DNA from: Clostridium sp. KNHs214
GTDB taxonomy: Bacteria > Bacillota > Clostridia > Clostridiales > Clostridiaceae
Length of the DNA: 64,000 nucleotides
NCBI RefSeq assembly: GCF_000744935.1
Contig: NZ_JQMW01000011.1
Coordinates: 930,001 to 994,000, forward strand
Direction of reading: 5' to 3'
Below are positions 34,409 to 42,930 of the stretch, in pieces. Made by a program: the position numbers and the translations under genes. The notes under the pieces are model-generated. The model did no database searches. It had not been told where the DNA came from and was given only the letters and a program-made list of their open reading frames with translations. Position 1 is the stretch's first letter; each line of letters begins with the position of its first letter.

Positions 34409-35779
34409 TTAATTATTCACTCTAAGTTCTCTCCTGCTAACTGCTAAAATTACCACTACATTAGTAATTAAACCTATATAAATAGAACTTATACTATGAA
34501 GTCCTAGTAAAATCCATATTATGCTAGCTAATGTTCCACATATTATGGAATAAAAACCTGCCCTTTTATGTACTTTCTCCTTAAAAAATAGTGCAAATAT
34601 AGTAGGTACAAATATAGGCACTGCTCTAAATATCATAGATAAAAATCCCCAATTCAATATCATTGAGTCTTGATTCTTTATAACTATAAAGAAAGTTGCT
34701 ATTCCTATTGCAATTATAGAAAGTCTTAATACCAAAAGCTCTTTTTTATCATCAGCTTTTTTATCAATCAATTGCTTATAAACATCCTTAACAAACATAG
34801 TAGATATGCCAAGGGTAAGTCCTGCTCCTGTAGCCATAGATGATATAAGCACTGTAGCTATAGAAACTCCTGCTAATGCTGGATTTAGATAGTTTACTAA
34901 AAATAAAGGAAAAGCTTCACTTGGAACAATATTAGGAAAATGTATTCTCATATACATGCCTATCATTGTACATACTATTCCCACAGGAAAAACTAGAAAA
35001 GCTACTACAAAGGAACTTATTTTTGATACCTTTTCGCTTTTTCCAGACATTATAGCTTGAAAATAAGTCTGAGTAGATAATATGCCCACTACTGTTGAAA
35101 ATCCAGAAGCTAAATCTTCAAAAATCCCATCACTAAATAAATTAAACCAAGGATTTTTAGAAAAAAAACTTATAATTTCCTTATGAGCTCCAAATTTAAA
35201 AATAAGAATAATTCCGCATATAATACTTGTACCATACAATAATACAGTCTTTATTCCTCCAACTAAAGTACTTCCCCAAAAACCTCCAAATACCACATAT
35301 ACCACTAATAGTGCTACTACCATAAGGGCTGTTATATTTGCATTTATTCCAAATATAGCTGTAAATAAAGCTATACAGGCTATAATCTGCCCATTAATAT
35401 GTATGAACATACCAATAGACAGTAATATGCTAGAAGAAGTCCTAGCTTTTTCACCATAGGTATTTCCTATGATTTGCGGCAATGTTTCAGAGTTCTTTTT
35501 ATTAACAAGTCTAGAATATATAAGTCCTAAAATTATACTGGCTACAGCTACTCCAGTTATAAACCATATAGCTGCTATGCCATGTTTATATGCCATTTGC
35601 GATGTACCAACAGTTGATGCCCCGCCTATTATAGATCCCATAAGCATACTTGTGACACCAATAACTCCAAGACCTTCTCCACCTCTTATAAAATCCTTAG
35701 AACTCTTGACCTTTCTCTTCCCTAAATATCCTGCAACTCCTGTTAAAATCAAAGTAATTAATGCACTAACTAAAATCAA
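34409..35779 (-). CDS. Sodium:solute symporter family transporter
   Basis: A 456-residue membrane protein of the SSS family with about 13 helices. Family features include SSKDFIRGGEGLGVIGVTSM, MLMGSIIGGASTVGTSQMAY (the unwound TM1 Na+-site region), TYFQAIMSGKSEKVSK and TVLISSMATGAGLTLGISTM. It would couple an organic solute (amino acid, pantothenate-like or similar) to sodium; the substrate is not determined. It lies divergent to D-serine dehydratase with 150 bp between them, so D-serine or a related amino acid is a possible substrate, but that is only context. Confidence 0.88.
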   Translation of the reverse strand: MILVSALITLILTGVAGYLGKRKVKSSKDFIRGGEGLGVIGVTSMLMGSIIGGASTVGTSQMAYKHGIAAIWFITGVAVASIILGLIYSRLVNKKNSETLPQIIGNTYGEKARTSSSILLSIGMFIHINGQIIACIALFTAIFGINANITALMVVALLVVYVVFGGFWGSTLVGGIKTVLLYGTSIICGIILIFKFGAHKEIISFFSKNPWFNLFSDGIFEDLASGFSTVVGILSTQTYFQAIMSGKSEKVSKISSFVVAFLVFPVGIVCTMIGMYMRIHFPNIVPSEAFPLFLVNYLNPALAGVSIATVLISSMATGAGLTLGISTMFVKDVYKQLIDKKADDKKELLVLRLSIIAIGIATFFIVIKNQDSMILNWGFLSMIFRAVPIFVPTIFALFFKEKVHKRAGFYSIICGTLASIIWILLGLHSISSIYIGLITNVVVILAVSRRELRVNN

Positions 35780-35867
35780 ATTAACATCCCCTTAAAAATT
35801 TTAATCCACCATTTAATCTTATCACAAATAATGTAATGTAAATCAAAAGATTTTATTATTTAGCACA

Positions 35868-35897
35868 TTGAGACTTGATATATTTATACTATATAAT
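35868..35897 (+). promoter_or_regulatory. Promoter of D-serine dehydratase
   Basis: TTGAGA (35868-35873), an 18-bp spacer and TATAAT (35892-35897), 33 bp before the ATG. Confidence 0.6.
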
Positions 35898-35929
35898 TTA
35901 AATATATCATATAAGAAAGAAGGGATTTC

Positions 35930-37255
35930 ATGGTGAATGAATTTATTTACGGCAAATCAATAAATACTTGGATTAAAGAATATTCAATTATCAAGGACTT
36001 AGTAGATACAAAGGAAGTATTTTGGCTAAATAAAAAATACACCAACTTTGAAAAAGCTATGGATAAAATTTCTCTAGGAGAAGATGATGTAAAAGACGCT
36101 GAAGATAGACTTCTTAGATTTGCTCCTCTTATAGCAAAACTATTTCCTGAAACTGAAAAATTAAATGGAATTATAGAATCTCCACTTATAGAAATACCAA
36201 AAATGAGAAGTAAAATCGAAACTATTTTCAATACAAATATTCCTAATAAACTTCTCTTAAAATGTGACAGTCATCTAGCCATAGCTGGATCCATAAAAGC
36301 AAGAGGTGGTATATACGAGGTTTTAAAACACGCTGAGACAACAGCTATGGAAAATGGTTTACTACACATAGAAGACGACTATTCAAAATTAAGTGAAAAA
36401 AAATACAGAGATTTTTTTAGTAAATATACTATACAAGTAGGCTCCACTGGAAATCTTGGCTTAAGCATAGGCATAACCAGTGCAAAAATAGGTTTCAATG
36501 TAATAGTTCACATGTCAAAAGACGCTAAACAATGGAAAAAAGATTTGCTCAGAAGCAAAGGTGTTACTGTTATGGAGTATGAATCTGATTATAGTAAAGC
36601 TGTAGAAGAAGGTAGAAAGCTTTCCAATAAAAATCCTAATAGCTATTTTATAGATGATGAAAATTCAAAGGATCTTTTCCTTGGCTATAGCGTTGCCGCT
36701 AGAAGACTAAAAAAGCAATTAGAAGAAATGAATATAGTAGTAGATAGTGAGCATCCTCTATTCGTATATCTACCTTGCGGAGTAGGGGGAGGTCCTGGCG
36801 GAGTAGCCTTTGGTTTAAAGCTAGTGTTTAAAGACAATGTGCACTGTTTCTTTGCAGAACCTACTCATTCTCCATGCATGTTAATGGGCATGGCCACAGA
36901 AATGCACCAGAACATATGCGTTCAAGATTTCGGCATAGACAACATAACTGCAGCTGATGGATTAGCTGTTGGACGTCCTTCTGGTTTTGTAGGTAAAACC
37001 TTAGAAGAATTATTAAGTGGCATTTATACTATAGATGATGAAAAATTACACTCTCTCCTAAAAAACATTAGAACTGAGGAAAATATAAAATTAGAGCCTT
37101 CAGCCTGCGCCGGCTTAATAGGTCCTGTTAAATTGATGCAAAATATAAACACTATGAAATCTCCTTTATACAAGGACATAACAACTAAATTACCAAACTC
37201 TACTCATATATGCTGGGCCACTGGCGGAAGCCTAGTTCCCGACAACACTTTATAA
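35930..37255 (+). CDS. dsdA: D-serine ammonia-lyase (D-serine dehydratase)
   Basis: This PLP enzyme converts D-serine to pyruvate and ammonia. The 441-residue protein matches DsdA: the PLP-binding Lys in [49 protein letters not shown], the phosphate-cradling glycine loop [15 protein letters not shown], and [14 protein letters not shown]. It detoxifies or ferments D-serine. AAGAAGGG precedes the ATG. It is monocistronic, divergent from a sodium symporter, and followed after 26 bp by a family B structured repeat in the same orientation. Confidence 0.95.
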   Translation: MVNEFIYGKSINTWIKEYSIIKDLVDTKEVFWLNKKYTNFEKAMDKISLGEDDVKDAEDRLLRFAPLIAKLFPETEKLNGIIESPLIEIPKMRSKIETIFNTNIPNKLLLKCDSHLAIAGSIKARGGIYEVLKHAETTAMENGLLHIEDDYSKLSEKKYRDFFSKYTIQVGSTGNLGLSIGITSAKIGFNVIVHMSKDAKQWKKDLLRSKGVTVMEYESDYSKAVEEGRKLSNKNPNSYFIDDENSKDLFLGYSVAARRLKKQLEEMNIVVDSEHPLFVYLPCGVGGGPGGVAFGLKLVFKDNVHCFFAEPTHSPCMLMGMATEMHQNICVQDFGIDNITAADGLAVGRPSGFVGKTLEELLSGIYTIDDEKLHSLLKNIRTEENIKLEPSACAGLIGPVKLMQNINTMKSPLYKDITTKLPNSTHICWATGGSLVPDNTL

Positions 37256-37281
37256 GAATATTGTGAAGCAAGTGCCATAAT

Positions 37282-37513
37282 AAAAATCTGTCTTTAAGTC
37301 CACAATAAATATATTTTATTAGACTGTTCGCAATACGCCAAGAAATTCTAATGTTTTCAAATTTCAATACCCTAAAGCTTTCAAACTCGCTTCTGGCGGC
37401 GCTCAAACATGAAAGCTTCTTAACGGGCATTAAAATTTGAAAACAAAGAATTTCTAAGACTAGCTCAATAGTCTAAGAAAATATATTTATTGTTACCTTA
37501 AAGACAGATTTTT
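37282..37513 (+). repeat. Family B structured repeat, copy 1 (3' of dsdA)
   Basis: A 232-bp palindromic unit. The outer helix AAAAATCTGTCTTTAAG pairs with CTTAAAGACAGATTTTT, and continues as ACAATAAATATATTTTATTA with its complement. Conserved non-helical strings are CTGTTCGCAATACGCCAAGA and CTAAAGCTTTCAAACTCGCT. An inner helix pairs ATTCTAATGTTTTCAAATTT with AAATTTGAAAACAAAGAAT. It ends in a T tract, in the sense of dsdA, so it may form the dsdA 3' UTR and terminator. Confidence 0.8.
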
Positions 37514-38167
37514 CAGTTCATGCATAGGCTATCAGAGGAGGAACACAGCTGACTAAAGGAGAATTTTCCTCCGCTTCGCTATGGAAAATCTTTTATTGGC
37601 GGCAGCCAGCGTAAATACGTAGGCATAATTAGGATTTATATATAAGAATATATAACTTTAATTGTTGGATAAATAAGAACTTGTAGATAAGAAGTAAGAG
37701 CTCTTACCTGGTCTACACTACAGATTTAAGATTTATATAAATCAATGCCTCACGGCAAAATATATTAGGCCTTATTTAGTGCTTTATAAAGTTTTTTTGG
37801 CGTGAGCTTGTTGATTTATAATGAATGATCGACATATATGTTAAGAAACATATATATGTATTATAACAACAAATTCCAACATCTAGAAACTAGAACCTAG
37901 TACTAAAAAACATTTGATGACTAAGGATTTATATTAGTCCCAAAATGATTTAGTGGCAGCTCTTAATTCTCAGGCGGAGTTTATTTAGGCTGGCTATCGC
38001 CAATAAAAAATTTTTAAGCCTTTAAAGAAAAGCTATAACTACTCCATTTAATGAAACAGTTATAGCTTTTTGCTATCCCATTTATTTAATTAAAGATTTT
38101 CCGTAACATAGTGGAGGAAAATCCTCCTTTAGTAGGCTTCCCTTTCCAACCATAAACATATTAAACT
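37514..38167. other. Gene-less stretch between the two family B repeats
   Basis: No ORF of note. It holds an inverted pair of the short AAAGATTTTCC repeat (37549-37590 and 38091-38135), a string resembling the IS200 right end (GGCTGGCTATCGCC near 37991; compare GCGGCTGGCGATAC at 18689), and a hairpin terminator at 38028-38070 (AAAAGCTATAACT/AGTTATAGCTTTT). Confidence 0.5.
38028..38070. terminator. Hairpin terminator
   Basis: AAAAGCTATAACT and AGTTATAGCTTTT are exact 13-bp arms around ACTCCATTTAATGAAAC. It is usable on either strand, with no adjacent gene; a backup for dsdA or mgl read-through is possible. Confidence 0.75.
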
Positions 38168-38400
38168 AAAAATCTGATTTTAATGTAGTAATAAATGTGG
38201 AATTGGGGACTATTGAACTAGACTTAGAACCTCTTATGTCTCACAGTTAAAGACCCGTTAAAAAGCTTTCATTATTTAAGCAATGCAAGAAGCGAGTTTG
38301 AAAGCTTTAGGGGCTTTAACTGTGAGACATTTAGAAGTTCTTGGCGTATTGTGAACAGTCCCCAATTACACATTTATTACGGAATTAAAATCAGATTTTT
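38168..38400 (-). repeat. Family B structured repeat, copy 2 (3' of mgl)
   Basis: A 233-bp unit inverted relative to copy 1 and therefore again in the sense of its neighbour gene. On the minus strand it keeps CTGTTCACAATACGCCAAGA, CTAAAGCTTTCAAACTCGCT, AAAGCTTTTTAACGGG and CTAGTTCAATAGTC. Both helices have different sequences: outer AAAAATCTGATTTTAAT with its complement, inner ATGTCTCACAGTTAAAG with CTTTAACTGTGAGACAT. Pairing is retained in each copy while the sequence changed. Confidence 0.8.
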
Positions 38401-38422
38401 CTTCAATGTATTATTTCACAAT

Positions 38423-39616
38423 TTATGCTTCTAGTGCATTTTTTAGGTCTTCTATTATATCCTCTGCATCCTCAAGCCCTACAGCTATTCTTATTAGTCC
38501 ATCACTAATACCCGCCGCTTCTCTTTCCTCTTTTGAATAAGGAGAATGAGTCATAGAAGCTGGATGTTGAATTAATGTCTCTGCATCACCTAAACTTACC
38601 GCAATAGAAGATAATTTCACATTATTTATAACCTTTATTCCCGCATCAAAACCACCTTTTACTTCAAAAGCCACCATGGCGCCTGGAAGTTTCATTTGCT
38701 TTCTTGCTAATTCGTATTGAGAAAAATCCTTTAATCCTGGATAGTATACCTTTTCTACTGCTGGATGAGACTCTAAAAACTCTGCTACTTTCATAGCATT
38801 TTTACAATGTTTCTCTAATCTTATATCTAGCGTTTTCATTCCTCTTCCTATTAAAAATGCATCAAAAGGACTTAAGGAAGCTCCCGTCATATCTTTTATT
38901 CCAAATAATCTTACAGTATCTATAAATTCTTTTTTACCTGCCACAAAACCGGCTATAACGTCTCCATGTCCATTTAAAAATTTGGTTGCAGAATGTATTA
39001 CCACATCGGCTCCCAATTCTAGCGGCTTTTGTATATATGGAGTTGAAAAAGTATTATCTACTATTACCATGCACTCTTCATTTTTATGAGCTATTTTAGA
39101 TATTTCCTCTATATCACTCAACTGCAATGTTGGATTTGCTGGTGTTTCTAAATATACCACTCTAGTGTTATCTCTCATGGCATTTCTTACATTTTCAGGT
39201 TCTGATGTATCTACAAAGGTTACATCTACATTAAATCTTGTTATACCATGATTTAAAAAAGCGAAAGTGCATCCGTATAAAGTTTTAGATGCTACTATAT
39301 GGTCTTCTCCCTTTATAGCTGACCATATAGCTGACGCTACAGCACCTATACCTGATGCTGTAGATACACATGCTTCTGCTCCTTCTAATAATGCTACCTT
39401 TTCCTCTACAGATGTGTTAGTTGGATTGCCTAATCTAGTGTATATATACCCTTCTTCTTGCCCTTTAAATCTGTTACCACCTTGCTCAGCAGAATCAAAT
39501 ACAAAAGTAGAAGTCTGGTATATAGGAGTGGCTAGTGCTCCTACTGAATTTTTAGCATGGCCTCCATGTATTGCTTTAGTTGCAAAGCCCTTATTTTTTA
39601 ACTCTTCTTTATTCAT
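38423..39616 (-). CDS. mgl: Methionine gamma-lyase (Cys/Met metabolism PLP enzyme)
   Basis: A 397-residue PLP enzyme that would cleave methionine to methanethiol, 2-oxobutyrate and ammonia. LYGCTFAFLNHGI carries the active-site Tyr and the Cys typical of methionine gamma-lyases; cystathionine lyases and synthases usually lack that Cys. The PLP Lys is in SATKFLNGHGDVIAG, with VDNTFSTPYIQKPLELGADV before it. The C-terminal half has SLGDAETLIQHPASMTHS. ATG 39616 follows a G6 run. The frame extends 50 codons upstream into low-complexity sequence without family similarity, so I trimmed it. A family B repeat follows 22 bp after the stop. Confidence 0.88.
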   Translation of the reverse strand: MNKEELKNKGFATKAIHGGHAKNSVGALATPIYQTSTFVFDSAEQGGNRFKGQEEGYIYTRLGNPTNTSVEEKVALLEGAEACVSTASGIGAVASAIWSAIKGEDHIVASKTLYGCTFAFLNHGITRFNVDVTFVDTSEPENVRNAMRDNTRVVYLETPANPTLQLSDIEEISKIAHKNEECMVIVDNTFSTPYIQKPLELGADVVIHSATKFLNGHGDVIAGFVAGKKEFIDTVRLFGIKDMTGASLSPFDAFLIGRGMKTLDIRLEKHCKNAMKVAEFLESHPAVEKVYYPGLKDFSQYELARKQMKLPGAMVAFEVKGGFDAGIKVINNVKLSSIAVSLGDAETLIQHPASMTHSPYSKEEREAAGISDGLIRIAVGLEDAEDIIEDLKNALEA

Positions 39617-39710
39617 TTTTTTACCCCCCAATGTTTTTTGTATACCCTCACCTATATCATACCATTTTAATTTATTTGTGTAAATATTAGTAATAATTTC
39701 AAAATAACAT

Positions 39711-40397
39711 TTATTTTTTTGAATTATGTTCTTTTTCCCCTTCATTATTTGTAAAAATATCTTCATTCATACCTATAAATGATTGTAAAAGTTTCTTAAA
39801 TGTGCCTTCTTCATCTTTTTTAGCGTAAAAATATCCAGAAAATGCTGCTATTAATCCTCCTACACCGTCGACAATTAAATCCCACATAGTATCTACCAAG
39901 CCTGATTTTTGCATATTTAATCCAAAAATATTGTCCATGCTAAATTCAAATATCTCCCACAAAGCTCCTACACTTAAAGCAAAAGTAAATGCAAACAGTC
40001 CTATAAAAAAAGGACTTAAATAAACTTGCACATTTTCATCTTTATTAAGGGTATAGATTAGTAAAAATCCCGTAAAACCTAATATAATTCCTGAAAAAGT
40101 GTGGAGCATTAAATCCCACCACCAAAATTTAATATAATATTCCCTCATCTCTCCCAAGTATTGAGCAGCAAATATAAATAGCAATATAACTATTTGAAAA
40201 CTTGGAGGTAACCTAACTCTATTCTTCTTAGCTATAATAAAAGGTAAAAATGTAAGCCATAAAGTAAGTAATGCAGTGAAAAAATTCAAGTAATTTCTAG
40301 TAACAAAACTAATTACCATTGACAATATTAAAAGCCCTCTTATAACGTTAGCTAATACTACTTCGAATTTTTTTCCTCTTTTAATCCTAAGTTTCAT
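39711..40397 (-). CDS. DUF2238-like integral membrane protein
   Basis: A 228-residue protein with about six membrane helices and basic N-terminal residues (KLRIKRGKKFEVVLANVIRG). Recognisable stretches are WWWDLMLHTFSGIILGFTGF, SVGALWEIFEFSMDNIFGLN and VDTMWDLIVDGVGGLIAAFS. Acidic and His residues in these helices (WDLMLH, WEIFEF, DTMWDL) are conserved-looking and resemble the YjdF/DUF2238 family of unknown function. It lies upstream of mgl on the same strand with a 94-bp gap, so co-transcription is possible. Confidence 0.75.
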   Translation of the reverse strand: MKLRIKRGKKFEVVLANVIRGLLILSMVISFVTRNYLNFFTALLTLWLTFLPFIIAKKNRVRLPPSFQIVILLFIFAAQYLGEMREYYIKFWWWDLMLHTFSGIILGFTGFLLIYTLNKDENVQVYLSPFFIGLFAFTFALSVGALWEIFEFSMDNIFGLNMQKSGLVDTMWDLIVDGVGGLIAAFSGYFYAKKDEEGTFKKLLQSFIGMNEDIFTNNEGEKEHNSKK

Positions 40398-40585
40398 GTA
40401 AAACCCTCCTTACTTTTAAGTATACAAATAATATATTATACCTCCCAATATATCCATGTATGCTTTTTGTTAATATTTTATAAATTATAGTTTATAATTC
40501 TGAATTTAAAGCTATAATTATACTTAAAATAGCAAATATATAAAATAAACTATGTATTAATTTTTATTTAAAAAGGAGGTTTAAT

Positions 40586-41017
40586 ATGAATTTTTTAAAA
40601 ATAGATTTATCCAAAGAAGCAAAGAATAAACTAATGGAATTACTTAAAAAAAATCCTAGCTATAGCTGCATTAAGATAGATTATTTACCTCAATGCGGTA
40701 ATAGCCATGTGGATTTATGTTTAGATGAATTTAAAAGCGAATATATAATAGATGAAGTTGATGATCTTTTTTTTATGTATAAAGATTATGTACCTCTTTA
40801 TATTTCTTCTATAAGTGTAATATATGAAAATTCTAACTTTATGTTAAAGGCAATTCCTATAAATAAAAATAAATCTAAGGAAACAACCTCTAAGTGTTGC
40901 AAAACTTCTAAATGTGAAAATAGTTGTAGCTGCAACAATAAATCTAATTGCAATAATTGTTCTGGAAATAATGATTCTAAATGCAGTAACTGCAGTTGCC
41001 ACAATAAGTCTAACTAA
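40586..41017 (+). CDS. HesB/IscA-like protein with Cys-rich tail
   Basis: This 143-residue protein has two parts. Residues 1-95 resemble an A-type (HesB/YfhF-like) iron-sulfur carrier fold (IDLSKEAKNKLMELLKKN, IIDEVDDLFFMYKDYVPLYI), though the usual paired C-terminal Cys-x-Cys of true IscA is not at its normal place. Residues 106-143 form a low-complexity tail with ten Cys interspersed with Asn, Lys and Ser (KCCKTSKCENSCSC and onwards), suited to metal binding. The role is unknown; metal or cluster storage is a reasonable guess. AAAGGAGG precedes the ATG, and a hairpin follows. It is divergent from the DUF2238-like gene. Confidence 0.65.
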   Translation: MNFLKIDLSKEAKNKLMELLKKNPSYSCIKIDYLPQCGNSHVDLCLDEFKSEYIIDEVDDLFFMYKDYVPLYISSISVIYENSNFMLKAIPINKNKSKETTSKCCKTSKCENSCSCNNKSNCNNCSGNNDSKCSNCSCHNKSN

Positions 41018-41021
41018 AAAT

Positions 41022-41066
41022 AGACAATGACCAGCTAAATTACATACCTTAACTAGTCATTGCCTA
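41022..41066 (+). terminator. Hairpin terminator after the Cys-rich protein gene
   Basis: AGACAATGACCAGCTAA and TTAACTAGTCATTGCCT are near-complementary arms five bases after the stop, followed by ATTTATTTTA. Confidence 0.75.
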
Positions 41067-41077
41067 TTTATTTTATA

Positions 41078-41240
41078 TTAGCCACATTAAAATAAATAAT
41101 AAATCAGTATGCTAGTCTATTTTGCGTCACAATGTGTCAGCAAAACCTGCCAATAATCTTACTGGCCACAGAACCTGCTTCCTTGTCTTACACAAAATAT
41201 ATTATCATCTTTGACTTGTTATTTATTTTCATGTACCTTA
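41078..41240 (-). repeat. Family C inverted-terminus repeat, copy 3 (inverted)
   Basis: Reverse orientation of the units at 9914 and 15777, with ends GCCACATTAAAATAAATAAT and TTATTTTCATGTACCTTA. It lies between two genes whose 3' ends face it and ends 15 bp from the purine permease stop. Confidence 0.8.
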
Positions 41241-41254
41241 TTGTATTAAGAGAT

Positions 41255-42544
41255 CTAAATTAAGAATTTTAGTATAAATAACGCGCCTACCACATAAGCT
41301 GGTATGCTCACTTCCTTATACCTGTTTGTCAAAACTTTTAAAAATATATAAGAAACCATTCCAAAAGCTATACCATCAGATATACTATATGTTAAAGGCA
41401 TCATTATAATTGTGAAGAAAGCTGGTATTGCTTCTGTATAGTCTAATAAATCAATTTCCTTTATTGGTTCCATCATGAAAAGTCCTACTAATACAAGAGC
41501 AGGAGCTGTAGCTGGTGCTGGTATCATTATAAATAGTGGTGAGAAGAATAACGCTATAGCAAACATACCTGCAGTAGATACAGCTGTAAGTCCTGTTCTT
41601 CCTCCCTCAGCTACTCCTGAGGCACTTTCTACAAAAGTACTAACAGTACTAGTTCCAAGACAAGCTCCTAATGTAGTTCCTATTGCATCTGCAAATAGAG
41701 CTTTTTTTATTCTTGGTACATTTCCATTTTCATCCATCATATTTGCTTTAGTAGCTACTCCTACCAATGTTCCTATAGTATCAAACATGTCCATAAAAAG
41801 TAGTGTAAATAACGCTATAAACATGTCCATGGATAATATATGACTCCATTGAAATTTCATAAATATAGGTGATAGTGAAGGTGGTGCACTTATTATATTA
41901 TGAGGTACCTTTGTTATACCCATCGGAATTCCTATAACTGTAGTAGCTACAATACCTATAAGTAATGCTCCTCTTGTATTTTTAGCAAGAAGTACACCAG
42001 TTATTAAAATTCCTATAAGAGCAAGTAGTGCATATCCGCTAGTAATATCACCGAGAGCCACTATAGTCCCTCCTTGAGGGTGTACAACTATTTTTGCATT
42101 TTCAAGCCCTATAAATGCTATAAAAAGTCCTATTCCAACAGATATAGACTTCTTTATATTATCTGGTATTGAATCTACAATTGCCTCTCTAGCATTAAAA
42201 GCTGTTAACGCTATAAATATAAGTCCTTCTAAAAATACCGCTGTTAAGGCAAATTGCCAACTATATCCCATTTGTTTAACGATAGTATAAGCAAAAAAAG
42301 CATTCAATCCCATACCAGGTGCTTGTGCAAAAGGTAATTTAGCATAAAGTCCCATAACTAAAGTAGAAATTACTGCTGATAATGCAGTAGCTGTAAATAC
42401 TGCGCCAAAATTCATACCTGCATCAGATAGTATACCTGGATTAACCACAAGTATATATGCCATTGTCATAAATGTAGTTATGCCAGCTAATATTTCAGTT
42501 TTTGCATTTGTTCCATTTTCTTTTAATTTAAAAAATGCCTCCAT
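41255..42544 (-). CDS. NCS2 family purine permease
   Basis: A 429-residue member of the AzgA/PbuG branch of NCS2 transporters, with about 13 helices. Diagnostic segments are GITTFMTMAYILVVNPGILS, FAQAPGMGLNAFFAYTIV, GVATKANMMDENGNVPRIKK and GTSTVSTFVESASGVAEGGR. Such proteins import hypoxanthine, guanine or adenine by proton symport. AAAGGAG precedes the ATG. The promoter has TTGACT and TATTA-type boxes and PurR-like sites upstream, consistent with purine control. It is monocistronic. Confidence 0.92.
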   Translation of the reverse strand: MEAFFKLKENGTNAKTEILAGITTFMTMAYILVVNPGILSDAGMNFGAVFTATALSAVISTLVMGLYAKLPFAQAPGMGLNAFFAYTIVKQMGYSWQFALTAVFLEGLIFIALTAFNAREAIVDSIPDNIKKSISVGIGLFIAFIGLENAKIVVHPQGGTIVALGDITSGYALLALIGILITGVLLAKNTRGALLIGIVATTVIGIPMGITKVPHNIISAPPSLSPIFMKFQWSHILSMDMFIALFTLLFMDMFDTIGTLVGVATKANMMDENGNVPRIKKALFADAIGTTLGACLGTSTVSTFVESASGVAEGGRTGLTAVSTAGMFAIALFFSPLFIMIPAPATAPALVLVGLFMMEPIKEIDLLDYTEAIPAFFTIIMMPLTYSISDGIAFGMVSYIFLKVLTNRYKEVSIPAYVVGALFILKFLI

Positions 42545-42583
42545 AAAATTTCTCCTTTGTACTTAATTTTTTCAACATTGTTC

Positions 42584-42612
42584 ATATTATCAAAATAAAT
42601 TTTATAAGTCAA
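42584..42612 (-). promoter_or_regulatory. Promoter of the purine permease
   Basis: On the minus strand: TTGACT (42612-42607), a 17-bp spacer and TAATAT (42589-42584). Confidence 0.75.
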
Positions 42613-42619
42613 TAAAATT

Positions 42620-42633
42620 CACGAACATTATCC
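42620..42633 (-). promoter_or_regulatory. PurR-box-like site, proximal
   Basis: CACGAACATTATCC on the plus strand, with the CGAACATT core of Bacillus-type PurR boxes, lies just upstream of the -35 box. It is partnered by an inverted CACGAAC-type site about 70 bp away. Assignment is by resemblance and by the purine permease context. Confidence 0.5.
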
Positions 42634-42698
42634 ACTGTTTTATTAATAAAATTTGATTATTTATGCTGTTTTTTTATTTACGCATTTTAGTTTTTTGT

Positions 42699-42711
42699 AA
42701 AGTTCGTGTTT
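42699..42711 (+). promoter_or_regulatory. PurR-box-like site, distal
   Basis: AAAGTTCGTGTTT, the inverse of the proximal CACGAAC site. The spacing is wider than the usual 16-17 bp of Bacillus box pairs, so the pair may act differently or be fortuitous. Confidence 0.4.
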
Positions 42712-42790
42712 ATATCATTGTAATTTCTAACTTTCCAAACTATAAATATAATTTATTTATTAAACATTCGCATATTTTTAATGAAAAAAT

Positions 42791-42820
42791 AAAGAACTAA
42801 TCCTATATAGAATTAGTTCT
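42791..42820 (-). terminator. Terminator of the aminotransferase gene
   Basis: AAGAACTAAT and ATTAGTTCT arms around CCTATATAGA. On the minus strand it runs into TTTATTTTTTCAT, about 110 bp past the stop. Confidence 0.8.
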
Positions 42821-42930
42821 AATAAATTTATTTTGAAATATATTTAAAACACATCTTTCATTTTACTCAATTACTTCCAAAACTTACGATAATTTTTTTA
42901 TGTATAAAATATAATTTTTTATCTATTAAT

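Noticed and set aside
37282-38400. The two family B repeats as inverted ends of one composite transposon
   Set aside because: The DNA between them has no transposase frame, and each repeat is itself a full palindrome placed tightly after a gene, which fits a 3'-UTR element better.
39617-39710. SAM or other riboswitch before methionine gamma-lyase
   Set aside because: The gap to the upstream gene is under 100 bp and contains no aptamer-like string; the 50-codon upstream extension is just A/T-rich sequence.
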